The position numbers were made by a program, and so were the translations under genes. Under the pieces are notes generated by a model, which saw only the letters and a list, made by a program, of their open reading frames with translations, ran no database searches and was not told the origin of the DNA. DNA of 19,622 nucleotides from Candidatus Zixiibacteriota bacterium (lineage in GTDB: Bacteria; Zixibacteria; MSB-5A5; GN15; JAAZOE01). The DNA is taken from contig JAUUYJ010000010.1 of assembly GCA_030588275.1 (NCBI GenBank), forward strand, positions 1-19,622, in the 5' to 3' direction. Shown in pieces: positions 1-8,096 of the stretch. Position 1 is the first letter of the stretch, and every line of letters begins with the position of its first letter.

Positions 1-117
1 AATAGCCTGGAACTTATTTATCGGGATATTTTGATGCTTCTGCCGGGGGTATATCTGATTTTCTCAAAAAGTCGGTGCTGGATGATCGACAAGTATTTAG
101 GTTTGAACAGCCGCTAA
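1..117 (+). CDS. 3' end of an unidentified plus-strand gene (partial)
   Basis: Frame 1 is open from the first base to a TAA at 115-117, giving a 38-residue C-terminal fragment that starts NSLELIYRDILMLLPGVYLI and ends YLGLNSR. It contains a short hydrophobic stretch (LMLLPGVYLIF) followed by a basic tail, as at the end of a membrane or membrane-associated protein. It converges on the secretin gene and overlaps its stop codon by about 4 bases. Neither minus-strand frame stays open through this stretch, which favours a plus-strand gene end here. I do not recognise the family, and 38 codons could be open by chance. Confidence 0.35.
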   Translation, partial: NSLELIYRDILMLLPGVYLIFSKSRCWMIDKYLGLNSR

Positions 118-1406
118 TCTGCAAGTATTCGGGGTGTGATAAATATCAAAAGTTCGGTTGTTCTTATCTCGGACTTGGTGTGCGTGAAGAGCGCGCCAAG
201 AATCGGGATTTGCCCCAGCAAAAAGACTTTCTCTTTATTCTCAAACTTGGTCTCTTTCATCAAACCACCCAGAACAATCGTTTCATTATGACGTACGGTT
301 ACGACTGTATTTATGGATCGTTCTGATGTAATTGGCCTTTGATTATCGGTTGGACCGGTATATCCGATGATCTCTTCAACAATCGGATTGACCCACATAG
401 TAATCATAGAATCGCTGTTAATGCGTGGTGTGACCTTCAGCGAGATACCAACTTTTTCATCCTGAAAAGTAACGATATCCTGAATGACCGCCCCTTCTGA
501 AAAACGATTAATGGTTTGAATCGGGATTACCGTTTGAATGTCAATTTGGGCGGTTATGTTATCGGACGTCGTCAACCGGGGATTGGATAAAAGCTTGGAG
601 TTGCTTCGTCCCTGCAAAAATTCCATCAGGGCGCTGACCTGCCCAACCGAGAGGTTGCCCAATTGCCAGACACCTGTTTCCAAAGGCATAGATGCGGCTA
701 AGCCTTCGTTGTTGGTGGATGTTGTTGTTCCGCTATTGTTCAGAGTCAGGCCACCAATCGTGGTTGTGATTGCTTTGGACCAATTGATCCCCAGATTTTC
801 ATCCTGACCAAGGTTGGTTTCCACAATCTTGACTTCGATTTGAATCTGCTTCTTCCGAACGTCAATTTTTTGAATCAGGGCAATAATTGGTTGATGGAAT
901 GATTGATAATCAAAAATAAGGATATCTGTTCCACCGGAGCTGTTTTCACTTTTGACAACCTTGTTACCATCCACCAAAGCGATTGCTTGCCCCTTGGAGG
1001 ATAATAAAGGAGTGACCGCGGCGACTGCCGTTTCGGCGTCGATAAAGTTGAGGTGGTACGGGAGCGGAATCAGTTCGCCAGCCACCTTTGTTTGTGATGA
1101 TTTTACAATGATAATATTATCGGCGATGTAATAATCGTAGCCATTTGGATAAAGTAGTGCCTCAAGAGCGACAGTTAGCGAGACATCTTTTATATCAATA
1201 CTTACCTGACCTTCAACATCGGATGACACAACCAAATTGAGATCGTTTTGGGTCGCCATCATTTTCAGGACGGCATCTATGGGAGTATTATCAAATTTTA
1301 GACTGACCTTGATAGTCTCATCTATCTCTGATCCGTTCGCCCAGTCAAATCCTCCAGCGATAACAAAGAGGCATAGTCCGAGAATAAGTAATGCTTTCGA
1401 TTTCAC
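114..1406 (-). CDS. Short secretin (GspD/PilQ family) outer-membrane channel
   Basis: Outer-membrane secretin that forms the exit pore of a type II secretion or type IV pilus machine. The 430-residue product begins with a signal peptide (MKSKALLILGLCLFVIAGG, cut near WANG-SEID). An STN-like N-terminal domain follows (about residues 30-105), then an N-domain with conserved KKQIQIEVKIVETN, and the C-terminal secretin domain (about 250-428) with SNPRL, ETIVLGGL and IPILGALF signatures. It is much shorter than typical GspD or PilQ (roughly 600-750 residues), so it carries fewer periplasmic N-domains. The start is GTG at 1406 with AAAGGAG five bases upstream. It overlaps the stop of the upstream GspC/PilP-like gene in a GTGA arrangement, so translation is probably coupled. 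Last gene of the operon; no pilotin lipoprotein is seen beside it. Confidence 0.93.
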   Translation of the reverse strand: MKSKALLILGLCLFVIAGGFDWANGSEIDETIKVSLKFDNTPIDAVLKMMATQNDLNLVVSSDVEGQVSIDIKDVSLTVALEALLYPNGYDYYIADNIIIVKSSQTKVAGELIPLPYHLNFIDAETAVAAVTPLLSSKGQAIALVDGNKVVKSENSSGGTDILIFDYQSFHQPIIALIQKIDVRKKQIQIEVKIVETNLGQDENLGINWSKAITTTIGGLTLNNSGTTTSTNNEGLAASMPLETGVWQLGNLSVGQVSALMEFLQGRSNSKLLSNPRLTTSDNITAQIDIQTVIPIQTINRFSEGAVIQDIVTFQDEKVGISLKVTPRINSDSMITMWVNPIVEEIIGYTGPTDNQRPITSERSINTVVTVRHNETIVLGGLMKETKFENKEKVFLLGQIPILGALFTHTKSEIRTTELLIFITPRILAD

Positions 1407-1894
1407 GATGACTCCTTTGTTACCCTTAGCTTGATCGTTTCTGTTTGATTGGTTACAGTCACATAATCAGGTGTTATTTTTATCACTCGATATCCGGAAA
1501 CATCATCCCCAATGCTGACGACACGATTATTTATAAGTGCCTGAGGTGCGACCTCCCGGTATAATATTCCCAGTAGTTTCAGCCTGATTTTTTGTTGCTG
1601 GACAACGCGTGATTTGCGGTCAGGGAATGAATGATAAAATGGATCTTTTCCCCACACGGCCGACTCATATGATTCTGCTATCTGATCGGTTATTATGAGC
1701 CGATCAGTATTATCCGAACCCGCTCTGGCCTCTTTTACCTTGACCTGTGATGGTGCAGATAGTGCGGTAGATGTCGGTGTTGCAGGACTGGACGATTTCT
1801 TATGCGGTCCGAATAAATTTAAATATCCCCAGACAACAACAATCAATGCCACCGAAAAAACGAGTAGTTTTCGAGTTCGCTCATTCAAAATCAA
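1403..1894 (-). CDS. GspC/PilP-like inner-membrane to secretin connector
   Basis: Predicted bitopic protein of 163 residues: a short cytoplasmic start, one membrane helix (LLVFSVALIVVVWGYLNLF, about residues 10-28), a Ser/Thr/Pro/Ala-rich periplasmic linker, and a compact C-terminal beta domain. That domain carries KDPFYH, then IRLKLLGILYREVAPQALIN and VSIGDDVSGYRVIKITPDYV. This is the pattern of the GspC homology region and the PilP beta domain, which contact the secretin N-domains. Similarity is structural rather than motif-exact, so GspC and PilP cannot be told apart. The start is TTG at 1894 (or TTG at 1888), close after a GGGGATGG stretch inside the end of the PilO-like gene, which it overlaps by 14 bases. 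Coupled translation would explain the weak start. Confidence 0.75.
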   Translation of the reverse strand: MILNERTRKLLVFSVALIVVVWGYLNLFGPHKKSSSPATPTSTALSAPSQVKVKEARAGSDNTDRLIITDQIAESYESAVWGKDPFYHSFPDRKSRVVQQQKIRLKLLGILYREVAPQALINNRVVSIGDDVSGYRVIKITPDYVTVTNQTETIKLRVTKESS

Positions 1895-2453
1895 CCATCC
1901 CCATCCGATTAGTCAATCCTGCCATGAATTTAAAATCCATTTCACAATCGGGATATTGCTCTTTGCTACCAGTTAACCGACAGTATTCTATTTTACTAAA
2001 GTACCCGCTCGCCTCGACACTCTCTACCAGCTTAGCCAAAGACCGATACCGACCGTTTATCCTAATCTTAATCGGAATGTAAACCATCGCCTCGGCCCCT
2101 TTCCATTCCCGTAGAAACTGAATTATCTCTCCGAGGGAGGGGGTGATCTCCTCTAATTTGTAACCGGGTAAGCTACAGATGGAATCAATTGATTGATACA
2201 AATAGACAATTTCATTTTCACCCGTCCCGGCCTGTCCATATCCACTAAGCGTCTTACTGATATCCTGAAATTCCTTAAGCTGACCATCAATGGAATTCAT
2301 AGCCACATTGTAAGATTCGATTTTTCCAATTTCGCTGGCGATCAGACTGTTCAAATCGTTATGCTTAGCGGAGTTCATACGACCTACAGTTAATAAGTAT
2401 CCGCCTACGATAACCACCATGATGACGGCCATTATACCAATCGTTCTATTCAT
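1881..2453 (-). CDS. PilO/GspM-like inner-membrane alignment protein
   Basis: A 190-residue protein with one N-terminal membrane helix (IGIMAVIMVVIVGGYLLTV, residues 5-23). A coiled-coil-like stretch follows (about 30-70), then a periplasmic ferredoxin-like domain (about 85-185) containing MVYIPIKIRINGRYRSLAKL and VEASGYFSKIEYCRL, which match the general PilO pattern. It would pair with the PilN-like part of the upstream protein to form the periplasmic arch linking the inner-membrane platform to the secretin. Its ATG overlaps the TGA of that gene (ATGA, 2450-2453), so translation is coupled. Identification rests on topology, domain shape and operon position more than on invariant residues. 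Confidence 0.78.
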   Translation of the reverse strand: MNRTIGIMAVIMVVIVGGYLLTVGRMNSAKHNDLNSLIASEIGKIESYNVAMNSIDGQLKEFQDISKTLSGYGQAGTGENEIVYLYQSIDSICSLPGYKLEEITPSLGEIIQFLREWKGAEAMVYIPIKIRINGRYRSLAKLVESVEASGYFSKIEYCRLTGSKEQYPDCEMDFKFMAGLTNRMGMVDFE

Positions 2454-4027
2454 ACGCCAGCATCCATTCTAAGCTGGAAGCTTAGGTCGAATTGATCTGA
2501 AGTTTTGCTCTTGCGATGATGGACAACTTTTACATTCCTGAAAATGGGAGACTGATCGAGCAGTTCTATATATCGAGCCAGAACAATTTCGGGGGAGAAA
2601 TCGCGCAGTTTCACGTTACCACTCAATTGCAAATGATAACCAGTTGAATCAGAATCCAGGGCGACTGAGGTAAGGCATAGTTCCTTCGGAATTGTCAGAG
2701 ACAGCTCTTTCAGGACATAATGAAAATGTGATTGGTTTCTATCTTCATTGTTTTTTAGAAAATCTTTGCCCCGATTTAGTTTTGCCAATAGGTTTAGATA
2801 TTCCTGATAGGCCGGGGAGGTTTCAAAGGCAGAAGTCTGTTCTTGAAGCGATAATAATTTGGCCCGATCTTTTCGTATGTGAAGATATTCAGCGGTATGT
2901 ATACCGGAGGTGATTAAAAGGCCGATTACGACCGCCATACTCAGGCGATAGGCCAGCGTTTTATCCTGATCCTTTTTGCGTATAGCCGGTGGCGCGAGGG
3001 GTTGGTGATGTGAGTCGAGAAGCGCTGTCTGAATAACTGGAAGAAATTGAGAAAATATTTGAGCGTCATAATTCCCGGAGATACCGGGGAAGAGGTCGGC
3101 ATCTAAAAAGTTATAAGTTGTTATCCCTTTTGCAAAATGTAACTTTACTTCCGGGTGCTGTGCATATCGACCGGCTAGGATAATTGCTTCGGGAGCCATC
3201 CGGTGTCCCATTCCGGAAAACATATCAAGGAAAGATATCAACTCGGTTGAAAGCATATCCAGATTTGAGATGTCGCCACCATCGTTTGCCCTTGGCTGGC
3301 TGATAAATTGTTGGAAAAACTCCAATTGCCTGTTTTTAACAAAGGCGGCATAACTGTTGTCCGGGTCGATATACAGAACCAGATAATAATCGTTGGGTAA
3401 TTTAAACATCTCTTCCAGTGGGAAGCGGGCGGTGATATCCGGTACAAATCCAATCTGCCCGACCTTCAGTTTTCTGATGGAGAATTTGCTATAGATCAGA
3501 TCAATAATAGATCGGTTGACGGCGGTAAGGTTGATGCTGATCTGAGGTGAGCCATTCCTTGTGAACAGATCAACAGTTTCCTGTCCGACATAGCAATCTT
3601 CAAACTTGAACGGAAACAGTTTCTCTCCTTCCCACAGAGCCGCCTGGTGTAGTTCTTTCGCTGGCATCTGAGGAAGATAAACGCGCCGTTGAGCAATATC
3701 ATCTCCTGATAAGGCGATGTTAATCGGGATATTGCCTTTTCCAAACCCTTCTAAAAACTGGTCGACGAGGAGGCAGATAGAGGTAAGTTTGGTGTCCCTG
3801 TTGATAAGGGAATCAGCAGGCAGGTCGAATTGTGCGGTTTTTACAAGTTTACGGCGGTGGCACAGAAACTTTATCAACGACAACTGAATGGCATTGCCAT
3901 TGATGACCAGTCCTGCCTGATAGCCTATCCTGAGAGACGCCAGCGTCTGTTTGGATAGGGACGGCCCTCCGGTTGGGGCAGGTTTTTGATCGGAAAGATG
4001 TTTAAATATATCAGCCAATTTAGTCAT
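2450..4027 (-). CDS. GspL-like protein: PilM-like actin fold joined to PilN-like domain
   Basis: About 525 residues. The N-terminal two thirds is a cytoplasmic actin-like (PilM/GspL cyto) region, with LPQMPAKELHQAALWEGEKL and FPF matching the PilM segment that contacts the pilin motor. One membrane helix follows (LSMAVVIGLLITSGIHTAEYL, about residues 365-385), then a coiled coil and a PilN-like periplasmic domain ending FDLSFQLRM. In T4P systems PilM and PilN are separate; in T2SS they are one chain, GspL, so this operon follows the T2SS plan. I prefer the ATG at 4027: GGTGAG lies seven bases upstream. The TTG at 4057 lacks a convincing ribosome site. Its TGA overlaps the next ATG. Confidence 0.85.
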   Translation of the reverse strand: MTKLADIFKHLSDQKPAPTGGPSLSKQTLASLRIGYQAGLVINGNAIQLSLIKFLCHRRKLVKTAQFDLPADSLINRDTKLTSICLLVDQFLEGFGKGNIPINIALSGDDIAQRRVYLPQMPAKELHQAALWEGEKLFPFKFEDCYVGQETVDLFTRNGSPQISINLTAVNRSIIDLIYSKFSIRKLKVGQIGFVPDITARFPLEEMFKLPNDYYLVLYIDPDNSYAAFVKNRQLEFFQQFISQPRANDGGDISNLDMLSTELISFLDMFSGMGHRMAPEAIILAGRYAQHPEVKLHFAKGITTYNFLDADLFPGISGNYDAQIFSQFLPVIQTALLDSHHQPLAPPAIRKKDQDKTLAYRLSMAVVIGLLITSGIHTAEYLHIRKDRAKLLSLQEQTSAFETSPAYQEYLNLLAKLNRGKDFLKNNEDRNQSHFHYVLKELSLTIPKELCLTSVALDSDSTGYHLQLSGNVKLRDFSPEIVLARYIELLDQSPIFRNVKVVHHRKSKTSDQFDLSFQLRMDAGV

Positions 4028-4069
4028 AATGTTTCTCACCGGTTGCAAACAGATCAATTCTTCAACGAC

Positions 4070-4513
4070 TCAAAAGCTGATCGTAATCGTGTCGGTCCCA
4101 CTCTCAGAACTTATCGTTCTGGCCGCTTGATTATATCTGTAACTACCACCCCAAGCATCGGTCAGATACTCATTTCCCGAAGTGTCAATGTAGGGTCCGT
4201 TCCAACCGTGTCGTGTAAACTTATTGTACACCACCAGCGATCCCGGTTTGGCACCAAGTTCAGAAAGGGAAGCGGGTGGGTGACCGATATCACCTTCAAA
4301 CCCAACATCAATGTATCGTCCACCTGAAGAGATCGTCGGATTTCCGACGATCGCCTTTTTAATTGCCTGTAACTCTGAAAGGGTGGCGCTCTTTCTGGAA
4401 GATTCGGCTAAATCGCCCATTCGGGGTATCGCCACCGCGGCAATAATTCCGAGAACGACAATTATCAGAACCACCTCAATAAGGGTAAAACCTTTATGAT
4501 CTCTTCGCATCAT
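4070..4513 (-). CDS. GspG-like pseudopilin
   Basis: Type IV pilin-like protein with a class III signal: MMRRDHKG then FTLIEVVLIIVVLGIIAAVA, cut after the Gly and keeping the Glu at position +5 needed for assembly. The C-terminal part has FTRHGWNGPYID and LTDAWGGSYRYN, resembling the WGGPY and DPWGNPYQY motifs of GspG, the major pseudopilin of type II secretion. About 134 mature residues, the usual GspG size. The frame is open to an ATG at 4549. Starts at 4549, 4540, 4525, 4513 and 4510 are all possible, and none has a strong ribosome site. I give 4513 because it leaves a leader of normal length. A start upstream of 4530 would overlap the previous pilin gene and be coupled to it. Confidence 0.88.
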   Translation of the reverse strand: MMRRDHKGFTLIEVVLIIVVLGIIAAVAIPRMGDLAESSRKSATLSELQAIKKAIVGNPTISSGGRYIDVGFEGDIGHPPASLSELGAKPGSLVVYNKFTRHGWNGPYIDTSGNEYLTDAWGGSYRYNQAARTISSESGTDTITISF

Positions 4514-4529
4514 AGCACCGATCATGCCT

Positions 4530-4952
4530 CTACCAATCATTAGCTCCATCGGTCACTGTATTGGCCCAAATTTCACCGGTCGTGGCATTGTAAGCCCAGC
4601 CGCATCCACCAATAACAACCGCTCCTTTGGTGACTCCAACCACAATACTGTCGGCCAGTGAATCGACGGAAATATATGGGTTCGCGGGAATCGATTGTTC
4701 CATTACCGTTCCGGCTCTTTGCAAGCTATCTAAAGCGGGCCATGATGCGGTGCCTGTTTTGACAGCCCGGTTGGCATACCAAATGGTTATTCCTGAGCGA
4801 AGTCCACCGAGTGAGCTTCGGCATGATGCTTCCTGTGCTTCGGTTGTGATATCCTGATATTTGGGAATGGCAATAGCGGCCAGTATTCCAAGCACAACGA
4901 TGATTATCACCAACTCAATGAGGGTGAATCCGGAGTTATTCCGTAACTTCAT
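4530..4952 (-). CDS. Type IV pilin-like protein (candidate major pilin or pseudopilin)
   Basis: A 140-residue prepilin. Its eight-residue leader MKLRNNSG precedes FTLIELVIIIVVLGILAAIA, with Glu+5 and Pro22-like IPKYQ, which is the canonical N-methylated pilin helix. The globular part is short and has two cysteines (in EASCRSS and in GGCGWAY) that could form the C-terminal disulfide loop of type IV pilins. The second lies near a GEIWANT strand. It lacks the GspG WGNPY signature present in its neighbour, so the pair may be a main fibre subunit plus a partner. GGGAGG nine bases upstream of the ATG is the best ribosome site in the operon. Together with the preceding 83-nt gap this suggests higher or separate expression. 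Confidence 0.9.
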   Translation of the reverse strand: MKLRNNSGFTLIELVIIIVVLGILAAIAIPKYQDITTEAQEASCRSSLGGLRSGITIWYANRAVKTGTASWPALDSLQRAGTVMEQSIPANPYISVDSLADSIVVGVTKGAVVIGGCGWAYNATTGEIWANTVTDGANDW

Positions 4953-5035
4953 AAACGATAACCTCCCACAGGGGTTTGGGGTTGAATGAATTCTACTATA
5001 TATTTATATCGGGATAAGGCTTAAGAAATTTAGGG
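4953..5035 (-). other. Operon gap before the pilin genes
   Basis: This 83-nt non-coding stretch is the only real gap in the operon. It carries an AT-rich block (TATAAATATATAG on the minus strand) that could be a -10 region, but no convincing -35 partner at 17 bp. It ends with a strong GGGAGG ribosome site. A secondary promoter or mRNA-processing site that raises pilin output is plausible but not shown. Confidence 0.3.
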
Positions 5036-6250
5036 TTACTTAAACACCTTGATGAGATTCCACATCGGTAGAAATATTGAGAGGGCTAGGACAAGTACGA
5101 TTCCGCCAATAAAGACCGTCAGGATCGGCTCTAATAAAGCGGTGAGATTTCGAGATTTATACTCCATTTCCATTTCGTAATGGCTGGCCAATTCTCCCAT
5201 AATCTCCTCAATCGAACCGGATTCCAGCCCAACCTGAAACATTTCAAGCGCCATATTAGGGAAAAAGCGGTACAGTTGAGGGTCATTACCTACCTCCTGA
5301 CCCCTTTCAAAAGAGTTCGACATATAGCTGATCTCTTCGGCAATCGCCTTACTGGAAGAAGTCTCCTGCAAAATTTTGAGACAGGTAACCATCGGGACGC
5401 CACTTTTAAAAAGAGATTTCAGCATAATGGCAAATCGTGCAATGTTGGCCTTCAAAATCAGATCGCCCAGAACCGGAATTTTGAGCATCATTTTATCCCA
5501 CAACAGGCGCCCCTTTGGATGAGATAAATATTTCTTCAAACCGAAAATGCCAAGGCCAATGGCGATCAAAATGACATACCAATAGGAAGAAACGAAACTG
5601 CTGGTAGCCATTACAATTTTGGTTGGGAGCGGCAGGTCAGCTCCGAATTTAGAATACATTGAGGAAAAGCGTGGGATGACAAAAGCTATAATGACAAATA
5701 TAGCGAGGGTTATAGCAACGATAACGACTATTGGATACCGTACCGCCGATTTGATTTGACGTGACAGAACCATTTCCTTTTCGACGACGATGGCCATCTG
5801 ATCCAGGACCTCATCCAGCGTACCGGATGCTTCACCGGCTGATACTGAGGCGACGTATATGGGGGGAAAGGTCTGGGGGAAACGGCTCATGGAGCGAGAT
5901 AGCGGTAGGCCTGCCTGAAGGTCATCTTTGATCCCCTCCAGTTCCTTCTCCATTTTCAGTTCTTTGCCCGATTTGCCAATAATGGTTAAGGCCCGCATGA
6001 TTGGAATACCGGCTCGATAGAGGGTCAGTAGATTACGGGTAAAAATAATTAACTGTTCACGATTACCAGTTCCAAAATTTCCAAAGATTGCCCCAAAGGT
6101 ACCGGATGGCCGATGCGGTTTAAGGTCGGTAGGTATCAGATTTTGGTCGGTAAGGCTTTCCAATACCTGTTGACGCGATTCCGCCTCGATCTCGCCGGTA
6201 ATACCTTCACCCTGAAGATTCCGGGCTTTGTATGTCCAAACCTGCTTCAT
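5036..6250 (-). CDS. GspF/PilC inner-membrane platform protein
   Basis: The polytopic platform protein of type II secretion / type IV pili, on which the ATPase acts to lift pilin subunits from the membrane. At 404 residues it is full length. The N-terminus has the characteristic WTYKARNLQGEGITGEIEAE. Two T2SSF repeats follow (about residues 65-190 and 270-395), each with the helical bundle and a copy of the GxPxxRAL / GVPMVTCLKI type motif. Membrane segments lie near residues 165-190, 220-240 and 370-395, including LTVFIGGIVLVLALSIFLPM. Its ATG overlaps the TGA of the ATPase gene by four bases (ATGA, 6247-6250), so both are made from one message. Confidence 0.96.
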   Translation of the reverse strand: MKQVWTYKARNLQGEGITGEIEAESRQQVLESLTDQNLIPTDLKPHRPSGTFGAIFGNFGTGNREQLIIFTRNLLTLYRAGIPIMRALTIIGKSGKELKMEKELEGIKDDLQAGLPLSRSMSRFPQTFPPIYVASVSAGEASGTLDEVLDQMAIVVEKEMVLSRQIKSAVRYPIVVIVAITLAIFVIIAFVIPRFSSMYSKFGADLPLPTKIVMATSSFVSSYWYVILIAIGLGIFGLKKYLSHPKGRLLWDKMMLKIPVLGDLILKANIARFAIMLKSLFKSGVPMVTCLKILQETSSSKAIAEEISYMSNSFERGQEVGNDPQLYRFFPNMALEMFQVGLESGSIEEIMGELASHYEMEMEYKSRNLTALLEPILTVFIGGIVLVLALSIFLPMWNLIKVFK

Positions 6251-7983
6251 GCCGATTGGTTAACATGAATTTCAGGTATAATATTGAAGCTGTCTGATGC
6301 AATTGTAACCTTTAGCAATTCATCAAGGGTCGTGATGCCCTGCGTAACCAAGTCAAGCCCTGATTCAAACAGCGGGCGATAACCATGAAGGTACGCCTCC
6401 GCCTTAATCTCGATTTCTGATTGGCCAGCCAGTATCATTTCGCGAATATTGTCGGTTATTCCAACCAGTTCGTAAAGCCCGATCAGGCCGCCGTAGCCGG
6501 TATCGCGGCACTGGCGACAGCCGGTTCCATGAAAAAGTTTTAAATCTTTTGGCACTCCGTTGGGAAAAGCACGATCAAGGACCGCATGCGGTACCGATTG
6601 TTCGGTTTTGCATTCGGGACAAATTGTTCGGACCAGCCTTTGAGCAATTATTGCCTCAAGAGCCGAGGTCACCAGGTATCGTTCAATCCCCATATCCAAC
6701 AGGCGACTGATCGTCGAAATCGAATCATTAGTATGAAGCGTTGAGAAAACAAGGTGACCGGTCAGAGCGGCCCGAACCGATATGGCGGCTGTCTCCCGAT
6801 CACGGATTTCACCAACCATAATGGTATCAGGGTTCTGACGCAGGATTGACCTCAGGGCGGAGGCAAACATCAGCCCAGCCTTCTCATTGATCTGAACCTG
6901 ATTGATCAGCGGGAGGGAATACTCAACCGGATCTTCAACGGTTATGATATTTTTTTCAATACTGTTTACCTCCTGAAGTGAGGCATACAGCGTTGACGTT
7001 TTACCGGATGAAGTTGGACCGGTTATAAGAATCAATCCTTCAGGTTGCCGAATATGTTGGCGCCAGCGATCAAGCATCGGCCCATGCAATCCCAAATCAG
7101 CCAAACCGGTTCTTAATTTGGCCCGATCAAGAATCCTGATTACAATTTTTTCTCCATGAATGGTTGGCAGGGTAGAGACACGAAGATCGATATTTCGTCC
7201 TTTAAACAGCATCGACATCCGTCCATCCTGTGGCAACCTTTTTTCGGAGACATCCAGTTCGGAGGCAATTTTTATCCGGGAGATAATTTCTGCCTGCAAT
7301 TTTTTGGGCGGGTCTGCCTCCTCGCGCATAATTCCATTGACCCGGTATCGGATACGTAATTGATGTTCGTCCGGTTCGATATGAATATCTGAGGCACCAT
7401 CGGCGATTGCCCGCGTCAGGATCAAGTTTACGAGCCGAACTACGGTCCCTTTACCACTAACCATCTCTTCGGCAGTCTCTATCAGGCTACTTTCGTCAAT
7501 GGCCTCTTCGATCGCCTCGTCACCGAGAATATCTCTAACCGAATCGGCTACGGAATAGTAACTATCAATCGCTTCCCGAATAGATTTTTCCCCAGCCACA
7601 GCTCGCTTGATGATACATTTTGTGACGTATTTGATTTCATCGAGGGCAATGATGTCAAGCGGGTCCGCCATAACGATTGTCAAATTCTGACCCATTTTGA
7701 ATATCGGAAAGATCGTATGCTTTTTGGCAATATCGACCGGAACCAGTTTGATTATTTCCGGATTGATGACCAGAGAGGCGAGGTTGATTTTTGGAATCTT
7801 TAGTCGTTCCGAAATGACCTCTACTAATTGATCTTCGGTAACGATGCCAGCCTCAAGAAGAATGTTACCCAGCTTTCGCGAGGATTGGTCCTGAATGCTC
7901 AGACCGGAGCGCAGTTGATCCTTGGTAATGTACCCTTTTTCGAGAAGCAGTTCGCCGATCTTTTTGGGTGAATCTAAGGGCAT
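6247..7983 (-). CDS. GspE/PilB assembly ATPase with N-terminal MshEN domain
   Basis: Hexameric motor ATPase that powers pseudopilus or pilus extension; 578 residues, the usual length. The N-terminus (about 8-75) holds two copies of the MshEN pattern (KIGELLLEKGYITKDQL and KLGNILLEAGIVTEDQL), a module that in MshE binds cyclic di-GMP. The catalytic core has Walker A GPTSSGKT near residue 321, the Asp box TVEDPVEY, Walker B IMVGEIRDRETA and the His box STLHTNDS. Two CxxC pairs (CPEC near 454, CRQC near 487) form the zinc-binding C-M domain typical of extension ATPases, not PilT. First gene of the operon, divergent from the Omp85 gene. The ATG has only a weak ribosome site (AGG nine bases upstream). 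Confidence 0.96.
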   Translation of the reverse strand: MPLDSPKKIGELLLEKGYITKDQLRSGLSIQDQSSRKLGNILLEAGIVTEDQLVEVISERLKIPKINLASLVINPEIIKLVPVDIAKKHTIFPIFKMGQNLTIVMADPLDIIALDEIKYVTKCIIKRAVAGEKSIREAIDSYYSVADSVRDILGDEAIEEAIDESSLIETAEEMVSGKGTVVRLVNLILTRAIADGASDIHIEPDEHQLRIRYRVNGIMREEADPPKKLQAEIISRIKIASELDVSEKRLPQDGRMSMLFKGRNIDLRVSTLPTIHGEKIVIRILDRAKLRTGLADLGLHGPMLDRWRQHIRQPEGLILITGPTSSGKTSTLYASLQEVNSIEKNIITVEDPVEYSLPLINQVQINEKAGLMFASALRSILRQNPDTIMVGEIRDRETAAISVRAALTGHLVFSTLHTNDSISTISRLLDMGIERYLVTSALEAIIAQRLVRTICPECKTEQSVPHAVLDRAFPNGVPKDLKLFHGTGCRQCRDTGYGGLIGLYELVGITDNIREMILAGQSEIEIKAEAYLHGYRPLFESGLDLVTQGITTLDELLKVTIASDSFNIIPEIHVNQSA

Positions 7984-8021
7984 ACATCTGGCCTGATAAA
8001 AGGTGATGGTTTTATTAGCTT

Positions 8022-8062
8022 TATCGGATTGATGCCGATATACTTGAACAGGTATGCCGATA
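8022..8062. promoter_or_regulatory. Repeats in the divergent promoter region
   Basis: The 113-bp gap between the ATPase gene and the Omp85 gene contains ATGCCGATA twice (8032-8040 and 8054-8062), starting 22 bp apart, or two helical turns. A reverse copy of the core, TATCGG, lies at 8022-8027. The spacing suits a dimeric or tandem-bound regulator that could control both directions. No clean sigma-70 or sigma-54 promoter could be placed in either direction. CCGAT-rich words are common in this genome, so chance is a real alternative. Confidence 0.3.
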
Positions 8063-8096
8063 GATCAAACAAGCTTAAAGGAAGATCAAAGGAGTC

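Noticed and set aside
4028..4057. TTG start at 4057 for the GspL-like gene
   Set aside because: GGTGAG seven bases before the ATG at 4027 is clearly better; the TTG has no convincing site.
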